Assembly: GCA_934182465.1 (NCBI GenBank)
Contig: CAKPRG010000006.1
Span: forward strand, 1 to 64,000
DNA: 64,000 nucleotides
DNA from: an uncultured Clostridia bacterium
Lineage (GTDB): Bacteria > Bacillota > Clostridia > TANB77 > CAG-508
Direction of reading: 5' to 3'
Shown piece after piece: positions 32,105-41,016 of the stretch. The notes under the pieces are model-generated. The model was not told the origin of the DNA, searched no databases, and worked only from the letters and a program-made list of their open reading frames with translations. Made by a program: the position numbers and the translations under genes. The first letter of the stretch is position 1. Every line of letters starts with the position of its first letter.

Positions 32105-33026
32105 CTACTTTTCACTATTTTCTTTTCTAAGTTCTTGTAATACTTTTTCAAAATATTCTGGCAAATCTGCCTTTAAACTCATATTTTCATTTGTTGTTGG
32201 GTGTTTAAATTCTAATTTGTAACTATGCAACATTTGACCTTTTACATCAAATGGATTTTTTCCATTTGAATAAACATAGTCTCCAACAATAGGAAAACCT
32301 ATTTCAGCCATGTGTACCCTAATTTGATGTGTTCTTCCTGTTTCTATATTTACTTCAAGTAATGTATATCCATCAAATCTTTCTAATACTTTAAAATGTG
32401 TAATAGCTTCTTTTCCATTTTTATTTACAGCCATTTTTGTTCTATCTTTTAGGCTTCTTGCAATTGGCATTTTTATTGTAGCTTCGTTTTCTTTTATGTT
32501 TCCTCTTACTAAAGCTAAATATGTTTTTTTAACTTTGTGATTTTTTATTTGTTCACTAACATTTATATGTGCCTTATCGTTTTTAGCAATAATCAATAAT
32601 CCAGATGTATCTTTGTCTATTCTATGAACTATTCCTGGTCTTATTTCTCCACCAATTCCAGACAAAGATTCTTTGCAATGTGCCATAATTGCATTTACTA
32701 AAGTTCCATTTAGATTACCATTTCCGTGGATGAACTACTAATCCTTTTTGTTTATTTACAACTAGTATATCTGAATCTTCATATACTATATTTAGTGGTA
32801 TATCTTCTGCTTCTATTTTAGATTCTTTTACTTCCGGTTCTTCTATTGTGATTTTATCATTTAATTGCAATTTATATGATGCTTTTGATTTTTTACTATT
32901 AACTAAAATATTTCCTTCTTCTATCATTCTTTGAATTGCAACTCTTGAATAATTTTCACTTTTTTGTGATATTGCTTTATCTAATCTTGTATTTATAAAA
33001 TCATTTTCTACAACAAATTCTTTCAT
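32105..33026 (-). pseudogene. RluD-type pseudouridine synthase gene with a frameshift
   Basis: The 5' part (32715-33026) encodes an S4 domain and ends in VVNKQKGLVVHPRKW followed by a stop. The 3' part (32105-32686) continues in another frame through GIVHRIDKDTSGLL, which holds the catalytic Asp. Removing one base near 32726 restores HPGNGNLNGTLVNAI and joins the two into a normal protein of about 306 residues. The rest of the sequence is intact and well conserved. This may be a recent mutation or an assembly error. The gene overlaps or abuts tagA upstream. Confidence 0.85.
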
Positions 33027-33028
33027 AT

Positions 33029-33799
33029 TTACTTAAGATTTCCCTCCTTTTCCCATTTACTTTTTGTCATATCTTTTGTAAATATTATTTTAAATAAATA
33101 AATTGGTAATACATACATTCTCTTGATTCTAGAAGGTTGAAGTATTAATCTCCAAAACCATTCCATTCCTATTTTTTGAATCCATTTTGGTGCTCTTTTT
33201 ATGTTTCCAGCTTCATAATCAAAAGTTCCACCTTGCCCTGCAGCAACATCAACTTTTAATTCTTTTTGATGTTCAGCAATCCACTTTTCTTGCCTTGGAG
33301 CTCCCATTGCAACAAAAAGGACATTAGGTTGTAATTTATTTATTTCTTTTATAACATCTTCTTCTGAATCTTTTTCAAAAAAACCTTCATGGTATCCTAC
33401 AATTTTTAATTTAGGATATAGTTTTTCTACATTTTCTTTTGCTTTTAGTGGTATATCATCTTTGCCACCTAATAAATATACTGTCCATTCTTCCTTTTCA
33501 GCAGTTTCTAATATCTTTCTAAAATATGCTTGTCCAGGTATTCTTTGCTTAAATGGATTTTTTTGCAATTTACCAGCTATAATTACTCCTATACTATCTG
33601 GTGTAGCTAATTCTGCTTTTTGTAAAACATCAAAAAATTCTTTATCTTTTTGAGCTTGCATTATAAATTCTACATTTGGTGCTACTATTATTTTACATGA
33701 TTTATTACTTGATTCAATTAATTCTTTTGTCTTACTTGCAGCTTCATCTTCTGTTATATTATTTATATCTACTCCTAATATTCTTACTTTTTCTTGCAA
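33029..33799 (-). CDS. tagA: WecG/TagA/CpsF family glycosyltransferase
   Basis: The 256-residue protein has the family marks VRILGVDINNITEDEA, TPDSIGVIIAGKL, VYLLGGKDD and NVLFVAMGAPRQEKWIAEHQ. TagA transfers N-acetylmannosamine to lipid-linked GlcNAc at the start of wall teichoic acid synthesis. Here the exact polymer is unknown. The start is TTG with AGAGGTG 7 bases upstream. It precedes the rluD-type gene by 2 bases and follows lspA. Confidence 0.85.
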   Translation of the reverse strand: MQEKVRILGVDINNITEDEAASKTKELIESSNKSCKIIVAPNVEFIMQAQKDKEFFDVLQKAELATPDSIGVIIAGKLQKNPFKQRIPGQAYFRKILETAEKEEWTVYLLGGKDDIPLKAKENVEKLYPKLKIVGYHEGFFEKDSEEDVIKEINKLQPNVLFVAMGAPRQEKWIAEHQKELKVDVAAGQGGTFDYEAGNIKRAPKWIQKIGMEWFWRLILQPSRIKRMYVLPIYLFKIIFTKDMTKSKWEKEGNLK

Positions 33800-33814
33800 A
33801 TTATTACACCTCTA

Positions 33815-34279
33815 TTATTTTTTGTCATTTTTTAATAATTTCATATCTCTGTTAAAAATAATTAAAACAGAAATTATTAATAAAAACCATCCTATTACTA
33901 AAAATGCATCAGCTAAATTAAAAATTGGAAAATTTCCTATACCTATAAAATCTACTATTGCACCTCTAAAAATTCTATCTATTAAATTTCCAATACCACC
34001 AGAAATAACTAATGCTAAAGCAATTGTTGTTCTATTATCTAATCTCTCTTTTTGATGATAAACAAAATTAATAATCATTGCTAATGCAATTATTACGAAA
34101 CATAAATTTGTCATATTAGATGAATTTATTCCAAAAGCAATTCCAGTATTATGCACATCTTCTATATGGAAAAATCCAATACTAAAATTTTGAAATCTTG
34201 GTACTATAAATTTAGTAATTTGATCTATCAATATAAAAATTATTGAAAGTATAGTCATTTTTTTTATTTTCTTATTCAT
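33815..34279 (-). CDS. lspA: Lipoprotein signal peptidase
   Basis: The 154-residue protein has four membrane helices and the signal peptidase II catalytic pair: Asp in GNLIDRIFRGAIVDFI (about 98-113) and Asp in FNLADAFLVIG (about 124). DVHNTGIAFG is also a conserved motif. It removes the signal peptide of lipid-modified prolipoproteins, of which two are encoded in this window (49538 and 50372). It overlaps no neighbour; the upstream membrane-protein gene is 16 bases away. Confidence 0.95.
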   Translation of the reverse strand: MNKKIKKMTILSIIFILIDQITKFIVPRFQNFSIGFFHIEDVHNTGIAFGINSSNMTNLCFVIIALAMIINFVYHQKERLDNRTTIALALVISGGIGNLIDRIFRGAIVDFIGIGNFPIFNLADAFLVIGWFLLIISVLIIFNRDMKLLKNDKK

Positions 34280-34295
34280 TAAAGTTTAGCTCCTT

Positions 34296-35966
34296 TTATT
34301 GATTATTTTCTACTGCAGCTAATCTTGAAAATATTCTAAAACTTCCATCATCATATATAGATTTATATCTATCATCATTTCTTAGTATTAATGCCAATTT
34401 TGAATTTGAATAGCATATTATATGTGTTACTCCATATTCTTTAAATTTAACATCATAATTTACTGATAAACCTGCTATATTTAAAGCATCTGAGAAAATA
34501 TCTCTTCCTGCTATATTTTCTTTTTCGTTTCCATTGAATTCTGGTGTATATAAATCACATCTAGAATCAATAAATACTGGAATACCTTCGTATAGCAAAT
34601 AACTTCCATAATTGTATTCATTATATAATTTTAATGTGCTTAAATCTAAGTTTTCTTTTATCCATTTTGAAGCTTCAACTGGATATGTAGAAGTAGAAAC
34701 AAATACATCATCCATTATAGGTTTATATAAATCATAAGATGCATAAGCTATTATAGACACCAATAATAAGCCACCTATAAATGTAGATTCTACTTTTATT
34801 ATTTTCTTACATAAATCTTTATCATATTTAGCCAAAAATCCTGAAATCATTTTTGCTAATATAAAACTACAGAAAATTGCAAACATAGATACTTGTCTTC
34901 TCATTTTGAAAGACAAATATGTTAATCCACCTAGCATAAATAAATCAGATAATTTAATTTTTGTATCTGTAAATATTAATATTGCTAAAAATATAACAAC
35001 TGCAACTGTAAATTCTTTATTGTCTAATAAAGTAAGTGGTAAATGTTCATTTATTAATCTTGTTGTATTTCCGTCTAATGTTTTAGGAACATAAGTATAT
35101 GCACCTAATCCTGCTGGATTTATTAAACCTGTACCTGCTGCTATAATAGCAACAATTATTAATGCAAGTACAAAATGATTTTTTTGAATTTTTATTCTAT
35201 ATGGATTTTCTCTATTTTTTTGTCTTTTAACTTTTCTTAAATTTATATCTTCATATTCTTTATCTATTTTTTCTTGTAAAGATTTTTTTATTTTAACTTT
35301 TTCCATAAAAGCTTTAGCAATCTTTAAAACTATTATTTTTAATCTCTTATCCAAGTCTAAATCAGCAAGTACTGCAATAAAGTATTCTCCTATATATGGC
35401 AAATACAATACAAAATAAAATGGGAATACTGCACAATGCACATTAGTAATAATTAAAGGTATTATTATTAATCCTACTGCATATCTTATTTTATGTGTTG
35501 CTAAGAATTGTTCTATAAAGTACACTGTCCATGCAAATAATATAAATGTTAAAAGCTGAGCTCTTGCTGCAACAAATGGTTTTAATAAATACATTGCTCC
35601 TATAGTAACAATAAATGATACAACTTCATTTTTTGAAAATTTATTTGATATATAAAACAATGATAATCCTAAAATTATGCACAATATAATTGTAAGTACA
35701 TATACTCCTTCCCATGAAAAAGCTCTATACACTACATATGTTCCAAAATCGTACAACCAATGTGGATAAGTATATGGTAAATCATGCCAAGAATATTGAT
35801 CTGTTGTTAAATCAGATATTCCATTTTCATATATATATTCTCCTATTTTTACAGTATAGTATGTATCATTTTGTAATGTTTTTGGGGTTATTGAAAAACA
35901 AAACATAGCTATACAAACAATAGCTAGTAATGTGAATATTATCTTACTTTTTTTCTCACTTTTCAT
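34296..35966 (-). CDS. Multi-pass membrane protein, GT-C glycosyltransferase-like
   Basis: The 556-residue protein has about 10-11 membrane helices. An early loop carries NDTYYTVKIGEYIYENG and the C-terminal extracytoplasmic region includes YLLYEGIPVFIDSRCDLYTP. Overall this resembles PMT/GT-C-type enzymes that take sugars from polyprenyl-phosphate carriers, but the usual catalytic DE pair is not obvious. A charged cytoplasmic loop (about 225-255) is notable. It is upstream of lspA and tagA, fitting an envelope role. Confidence 0.55.
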   Translation of the reverse strand: MKSEKKSKIIFTLLAIVCIAMFCFSITPKTLQNDTYYTVKIGEYIYENGISDLTTDQYSWHDLPYTYPHWLYDFGTYVVYRAFSWEGVYVLTIILCIILGLSLFYISNKFSKNEVVSFIVTIGAMYLLKPFVAARAQLLTFILFAWTVYFIEQFLATHKIRYAVGLIIIPLIITNVHCAVFPFYFVLYLPYIGEYFIAVLADLDLDKRLKIIVLKIAKAFMEKVKIKKSLQEKIDKEYEDINLRKVKRQKNRENPYRIKIQKNHFVLALIIVAIIAAGTGLINPAGLGAYTYVPKTLDGNTTRLINEHLPLTLLDNKEFTVAVVIFLAILIFTDTKIKLSDLFMLGGLTYLSFKMRRQVSMFAIFCSFILAKMISGFLAKYDKDLCKKIIKVESTFIGGLLLVSIIAYASYDLYKPIMDDVFVSTSTYPVEASKWIKENLDLSTLKLYNEYNYGSYLLYEGIPVFIDSRCDLYTPEFNGNEKENIAGRDIFSDALNIAGLSVNYDVKFKEYGVTHIICYSNSKLALILRNDDRYKSIYDDGSFRIFSRLAAVENNQ

Positions 35967-36075
35967 CTATCGTACCTCTTTTCTTATAGAGAAAATTATA
36001 TCAAAACTTTCATAATATAGCAAGAAAAAAAGTGGACATTCTATTATTTCCGTAATAAAAAAACAGGCTTAATTG

Positions 36076-36118
36076 AACAGAACCCAAAAAGCATTTAACT
36101 TTTCGAGTTCTGTTTAGA
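36076..36118. terminator. Possible hairpin between two convergent or tandem units
   Basis: AACAGAAC and GTTCTGTT form an 8-bp stem with inner AAAAAG/CTTTTC pairing. It lies past the stop of the surface-protein gene at 36208 on the minus strand. The T-run is weak. Confidence 0.45.
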
Positions 36119-36207
36119 ATATTACATATTTTTATATGATTTTTTTAATTAACTATGTGATTACTTATTTTAATAATTACAGTATTTTACACCTACAATA
36201 TTAAATT

Positions 36208-38901
36208 TTAATAAACAATTCTATTTTCCCTATATCCACAATTTATATAATGTATATAATAAGCTAAATTGTCATTTCCGAAAGCTCTTTGTAAATCAAA
36301 ATTTTTGCTTTTATATACTGTAACTTTAAATGTGCTACTTGCATTTCTACCTTCTTTAATTCCATTTGAAGCAAAATGTTGTAGTGCTTTTGAATAATTG
36401 TTTCCGAAAGCTTTTTTTAAGTCTGAATTATTATTTAAATAATAATTTACATCAAATAATTTTGAACTTTTTCTTCCTTCATTAATACCTGAATTTACAA
36501 AGTGATTATATGCAGCTTCATAATTATTTTTAAATACATTTTTTAAATCTGAATAATAATTCAAGTAATCCCTCACATTAAATACTACTGAAGCTTGTCT
36601 ACCTTCTTTTATTCCACAATTTATCCAATGATTTTTTAGTGCAGTTTGATTATATCCAAATACTCTTTTTAAATCTGCATTTGTATCAGCATAAAACCTA
36701 TAGTCAAATAAATAATTTTTTATAGCAACTGGTGTTTTATCTATTAAATTAGTTCCTCTTCTGCCTTCTTTTCTGCCAAATACATTATAATGTTGCATCA
36801 ATTCATAATTATCCATATTTTGTAAATCTTTATTATTATTTCTATAATAATTTACAAAAAATTCACTTGAACTTGGTCTTCCCTCTTTCCAACCATTGTT
36901 TACGAAATGATTATATGCTTGTTCCAAATTATTATTAAAAGCTTTTTTTAAATCATCATTATTGTATAAATAGTATTTTGCATCAAATACAGCTGAACCT
37001 TGTCTACCTTCTTTTATTCCACAATTTATCCAATGATTTTTTAGCGCTGTTTGATTATATCCAAACACTCTTTTTAAATCTGAATATTTATCAGCATAAA
37101 ATTTATAGTCAAAGATTAAGTCTTCTATTTGTTTTCTTGTGTAACTTTTTTCAAAATTTACTGTTACAGTTATATCTTTTTCTAATTTATCAAAAGTAAC
37201 ATCATAATTTGAATATAATTTTCCATCTATACTAAATTTATTTATTTTTGCATTATTATTTGCAACTACCTTTATATTTACTTTTGCACCTTTAGTACAC
37301 AATATATATTTGTCACTAACTGTATTTCCATTTACAATTACATTACCTGAATCATTATTTTTTTCAATGCTTATTTTTACTGTATCTTTTACACAAACTG
37401 GTATTTTCACAGTTTTATTACTGTTAGTTAAAATAATATTTGCATTTCCAGAACCAACTGCTTTTACAATACCATTGCTTACTGTAATAATTTTTTCATT
37501 AGATGATTTTATATCACTTAAATTTGCATTAATAGCATTTATTTTGTAAGTTTCTCCAACATTGATTGGATTTAAATTAAAATCTTGTACTGTTCCAGAT
37601 TTTGTACCTATTGAAATTTTACTTGGCAAGTCTACTATTGCTTTTCTATTTGGGAAATATTGTACTCTAAATCTTCCATTAAAAAATCTAAAGCCTCTTA
37701 TGTCTTCTGAAAGAGTTGATATTTTTTGAACTGATATTATACCATTATCAAGTTTTTCTATATTATATATATAGTTTCCATTTGTATAATATAAATCATT
37801 TCCATCTGTTAAAATAACAGGCCAAGAATCATTACTTTCCAATTTACCTAATGATATATTTGAATCACTTGATTCAATATTATTTCTATAATTTAATTCT
37901 AAATATTGATTATTTTTATATGTTAAATAAAACCAGCTATTTCTGTATTCTATAATTGGTCCACTTAGTCTACTAAAAAAAGAATTATCATAGTCTGTAT
38001 TGCTACAATTTTGTTCACTATACCATTTATAATGTTCTTTTTGTAACATTCCTGCATCACTTAATAAAAAGTATTTGTAATTCCATTGTCCATAAATGTC
38101 AATTGAGCCATAAGGTTCATCATCCCATGTTAAATCCAAATGATAATAATTATTTCCAATTTTTACTATATTCCAAGCATGGCTCATTGTTGCACTAGTA
38201 ACCATTGATGATTCCAAATTTAATTTTTTAGCTAAATAATTAAATGTTGCAGAATAACCATCACATACTGTTTTTTGATTTCTAAAAAATCCATACATTG
38301 TATGTACAATATCTGGTAAAGTATTATTGTTTAAATTTTCAAAATCATATTCTGTATTCGAACATATATAATTATGTATATATATTATCTTCTCTAAATC
38401 TGTAGAATCTTTTGGTACTGTTTCAACAAAATTATTTGCAACAAATTCAGCTTGATGATAATACATTTGTATTGAATCTGTGTCTATAAAATAATTTGGT
38501 TTTATTTTTGTAGCTATACTATTACTATAATTGTAAAATATAGTCCATGATTTCAAAACATAAGTTTCTGGATATTTTATTATCATATATTGAATATATT
38601 TTGAAATTTCTCCTATTGTCATATTATATTCTTCAACAGAGAAACTTGCACTTCCTGTTATTAAAGCATTATATATTCTAGTATCCAAACTTTCTGCGCC
38701 CTGATTTGAATTATACTTTTGTGGCGTATTTCTTATTGATTCAATATCTTCTCCACTATTTATAACATCTGCTTGATATTCTTTATAGCCTATATTGTCT
38801 GGTAATTCTTCTATATCAGTTGTAGCTTTTACTTGGTTATGAACTGATAGAATTATAAAAATAAAAAATGCTATAATTAATATTTGTCTTTTTTTCTTCA
38901 T
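36208..38901 (-). CDS. Secreted transglutaminase-like protein with seven surface repeats
   Basis: The 897-residue protein has a signal peptide (about 1-26) and a transglutaminase-like domain (about 150-270). Its catalytic triad is visible: Cys in KTVCDGYSATF (about 213), His in MSHAWNIV (about 241) and Asp in HLDLTWDD (about 255). A beta-rich part with Ig-like segments follows (about 420-590). The end holds seven repeats of about 37-45 residues of the pattern FDxxYYxxxxxDLKxxFGxNxxxAxxHxxxxGxKEGR. Such repeats are common in clostridial surface proteins and may bind the wall. Repeats 1 and 4 are almost identical in DNA. AAGGAG precedes the ATG. Confidence 0.85.
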   Translation of the reverse strand: MKKKRQILIIAFFIFIILSVHNQVKATTDIEELPDNIGYKEYQADVINSGEDIESIRNTPQKYNSNQGAESLDTRIYNALITGSASFSVEEYNMTIGEISKYIQYMIIKYPETYVLKSWTIFYNYSNSIATKIKPNYFIDTDSIQMYYHQAEFVANNFVETVPKDSTDLEKIIYIHNYICSNTEYDFENLNNNTLPDIVHTMYGFFRNQKTVCDGYSATFNYLAKKLNLESSMVTSATMSHAWNIVKIGNNYYHLDLTWDDEPYGSIDIYGQWNYKYFLLSDAGMLQKEHYKWYSEQNCSNTDYDNSFFSRLSGPIIEYRNSWFYLTYKNNQYLELNYRNNIESSDSNISLGKLESNDSWPVILTDGNDLYYTNGNYIYNIEKLDNGIISVQKISTLSEDIRGFRFFNGRFRVQYFPNRKAIVDLPSKISIGTKSGTVQDFNLNPINVGETYKINAINANLSDIKSSNEKIITVSNGIVKAVGSGNANIILTNSNKTVKIPVCVKDTVKISIEKNNDSGNVIVNGNTVSDKYILCTKGAKVNIKVVANNNAKINKFSIDGKLYSNYDVTFDKLEKDITVTVNFEKSYTRKQIEDLIFDYKFYADKYSDLKRVFGYNQTALKNHWINCGIKEGRQGSAVFDAKYYLYNNDDLKKAFNNNLEQAYNHFVNNGWKEGRPSSSEFFVNYYRNNNKDLQNMDNYELMQHYNVFGRKEGRRGTNLIDKTPVAIKNYLFDYRFYADTNADLKRVFGYNQTALKNHWINCGIKEGRQASVVFNVRDYLNYYSDLKNVFKNNYEAAYNHFVNSGINEGRKSSKLFDVNYYLNNNSDLKKAFGNNYSKALQHFASNGIKEGRNASSTFKVTVYKSKNFDLQRAFGNDNLAYYIHYINCGYRENRIVY
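36597..36677. repeat. Intragenic DNA repeat (copy 2 at 37001-37082)
   Basis: About 80 bases encoding surface repeat 4 are nearly identical to 37001-37082, which encodes repeat 1; only a few bases differ. This points to a recent internal duplication, or recombination, that could change repeat number. Confidence 0.75.
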
Positions 38902-39040
38902 AGTAAAATCTCCTTATCCTATTTTTTTGACAAATTTATTATAACATTTATTTTAAAATTTTTATATACTTTAGCAATAATCTAAAAAACTTTAGAAATA
39001 AATTCTAAAGTTTTTTAATTTTATTCAATATAATTCAATT

Positions 39041-39880
39041 TTATCTGTCTTCTGGACCTTCTGCCATTGTATTTGATTTTGCTTTTTCTGAATTCTTTAT
39101 TTCACTTTCTCTTTCAGATTTTTCCATATCAATCTTAGGCATTTCTGTAATTACTTCTTTATACATTTCCATATATTCACTTAATGGAAGTATTCCTTCA
39201 TTTAAGTGAGACCAATCTTTTTCTGTAATTCTTTTATTAATTTCTTCTGGAATATGCATATATTTATAAGTTCCTTCAGCTAAATCTGCTGAATATTCTC
39301 TATCTAATACATCTTTTACATGTCTATCAAACCATTCTTGATTTGTTGTTATTCCATAAGATTTATCCATCATATATGCTAATATGTAAAGCCCTTGATT
39401 TTCTATATCTCCAATTACTTTTCTTATACCTTTACCATCATATTCTGTACCTTTAAAAGTAAACTTGTCTTCATATTTTTTAGAGCAATCTATTTGTTGT
39501 CTTATAAATTCATCAAAAATACAATCTTGTGTTAAATGTTTTTTTACTCCAGCATAATATTCTGGTGATAAATGTTGATTATGTGCTTCAAATTCTTCTA
39601 TATGTGTTTGTTCTCCTATTGCTGCTGGTACACAATTTGCTAAATGTAAATCTGTATCTAAAGCTTCTTCTTTACTTTCTATATTTTTTATAGTTTTTGG
39701 AAATTTGTACCAAGAAATATCTGTTTTATCAGATGCTTCTTCAAAGTGAGTATATTGTCTAGGTCCACAATATTTTCTTATTGCATCTGGTAATAAAACA
39801 TATGGTATTTCTTTATCAAATTCCTCACAATTTCCCCTTAATCCATATAATGTTGCAAGTGAATGTTGTAATGTAATCAT
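39041..39880 (-). CDS. Conserved-looking hypothetical protein, cytoplasmic
   Basis: The 279-residue product begins ITLQHSLATLYGLRGNCEEF and contains ALDTDLHLANCVPAAIGEQT followed by HIEEFEAHNQHLSPEYY. The spread of His, Asp and Glu residues could bind metal, as in HD-like or phospholipase-like helical folds, but I cannot assign it. The last 30 residues are charged and disordered. It sits alone between an SSB-like gene and a surface-protein gene, with a good Shine-Dalgarno site. Confidence 0.55.
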   Translation of the reverse strand: MITLQHSLATLYGLRGNCEEFDKEIPYVLLPDAIRKYCGPRQYTHFEEASDKTDISWYKFPKTIKNIESKEEALDTDLHLANCVPAAIGEQTHIEEFEAHNQHLSPEYYAGVKKHLTQDCIFDEFIRQQIDCSKKYEDKFTFKGTEYDGKGIRKVIGDIENQGLYILAYMMDKSYGITTNQEWFDRHVKDVLDREYSADLAEGTYKYMHIPEEINKRITEKDWSHLNEGILPLSEYMEMYKEVITEMPKIDMEKSERESEIKNSEKAKSNTMAEGPEDR

Positions 39881-39971
39881 TTTAATTCCTCCTTAAAAAA
39901 AACGCCTATATACCAACATTTTGCTAGCACATAAGCATTATATAATTTGCTAAAATTTATATATCTCGTTT

Positions 39972-40643
39972 TTAAACTACTTCTTGACTTTCTTCTTCAT
40001 TATCTTCTTGATTTACTACTTCCATACTAGCTATTGAAACTTCATAAGCTACTCTTGTTTCGCTTGTTCCATCTTCAAATTTTTTCTCATATGTTCTTGA
40101 TTGAATTCTACCTGTAATTTTTACTTCTGTTCCAACTTCCATATTTTGGCAGAATCTTGCATTTCTTCCCCAAGCTATTGATGGAATATAATCAGATTTG
40201 TTATAAGCACGATTTACTGCTAATAAAACATCAGCTATTTCTCTTCCAAATGGTGTTTGTCTATATATAGGTTTTTTACATACATATCCAACTAAAACAA
40301 CCTCATTTGTTACTTCTTCTTTTTCTTCTTCATCTGATTCTTTTAATTCTGTAATTTCTTTTGCGAAAACAGTTAATATTAATCTATTTTTTTCGTTTTC
40401 GTAATTGTTGTAAGATCTAAATTGACCTTCTACTGAAACTTTTTTTCCTATAGTTAAATCAATATCTGTTAATAATCTTTCTGAAACTGTAATTGGTATT
40501 ATGTCTGTTGTTGAACTTAATCTAACAACCTCCATATTAAACACATAAAATTTTTCCCCATAAATTTCATGACTGTACTTTTTCTCACTTGTTATATTTC
40601 CTACTAAAACTAAGTGATTGTTTTCTGAATAATTTGTATTCAA
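39972..40643 (-). CDS. Protein with two OB-fold, SSB-like domains
   Basis: The 223-residue protein has two OB-type domains joined by an acidic linker (about 105-118). The first (about 10-105) starts HLVLVGNITSEKKYSHEIYG; the second (about 118-212) starts EVVLVGYVCKKPIYRQTPFG and contains IPSIAWGRNARFCQ. Both resemble SSB or PriB folds, but the C-terminal acidic tip of true SSB (DDDIPF) is absent. It may bind single-stranded DNA in a specialised setting. The start is TTG with AAGGAGG upstream. It has its own promoter. Confidence 0.75.
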   Translation of the reverse strand: MNTNYSENNHLVLVGNITSEKKYSHEIYGEKFYVFNMEVVRLSSTTDIIPITVSERLLTDIDLTIGKKVSVEGQFRSYNNYENEKNRLILTVFAKEITELKESDEEEKEEVTNEVVLVGYVCKKPIYRQTPFGREIADVLLAVNRAYNKSDYIPSIAWGRNARFCQNMEVGTEVKITGRIQSRTYEKKFEDGTSETRVAYEVSIASMEVVNQEDNEEESQEVV

Positions 40644-40991
40644 TTTAATTCCTCCTTAAATTTATCTACAGTATCTCTTAAATGCTCTTTTTATCTTCGT
40701 TTTTCTCCTAAAAACAATTTAATTATAGCATACTTTTTCTCTTTTGTCTACATAAAATTGTATATTTTTCATATTTTTTACAAAATTATGTTTTTTTGGT
40801 ATTTCTACAGTCATTGATTTTACTACATTTTCAGATTTTATTTTATATGTTTTCCAAAGTAGTTTTTATTATAATTCTTATGTTACTTTATTATTTGTAA
40901 ACTATGTTTTTTGCTTTATTTTTCAGTATTTATATGTTTTTATTGTTTTTTCAAAATTCAATGTTTTATCAGTTCAAAATATTTATTTCAT
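40644..40991. other. Intergenic region between SSB-like gene and murD
   Basis: It holds the promoter of the SSB-like gene (40722-40750) and the hairpin at the end of murD (40962-41016). Between about 40751 and 40961 I see only AT-rich sequence and no gene or structured RNA. Confidence 0.5.
40722..40750 (-). promoter_or_regulatory. Promoter of the SSB-like gene
   Basis: On the minus strand TAGACA (40745-40750) and TATAAT (40722-40727) are separated by 17 bases. The start codon is about 80 bases downstream. Confidence 0.6.
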
Positions 40992-41016
40992 TTAGCTATT
41001 TTGGGTTGATAAAACA
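40962..41016 (-). terminator. Hairpin overlapping the murD stop
   Basis: TGTTTTATCA (41016-41007 on the minus strand) pairs with TGATAAAACA (40971-40962), with inner CAAAATA/TATTTTG pairing. A T-rich stretch follows. It is a plausible terminator for the murL-murD unit. Confidence 0.5.

Noticed and set aside
36597..37082. CRISPR-like or mobile repeat
   Set aside because: The repeats are in frame within one surface-protein gene and encode its C-terminal modules. There are no regularly spaced short repeats and no cas genes in the window.
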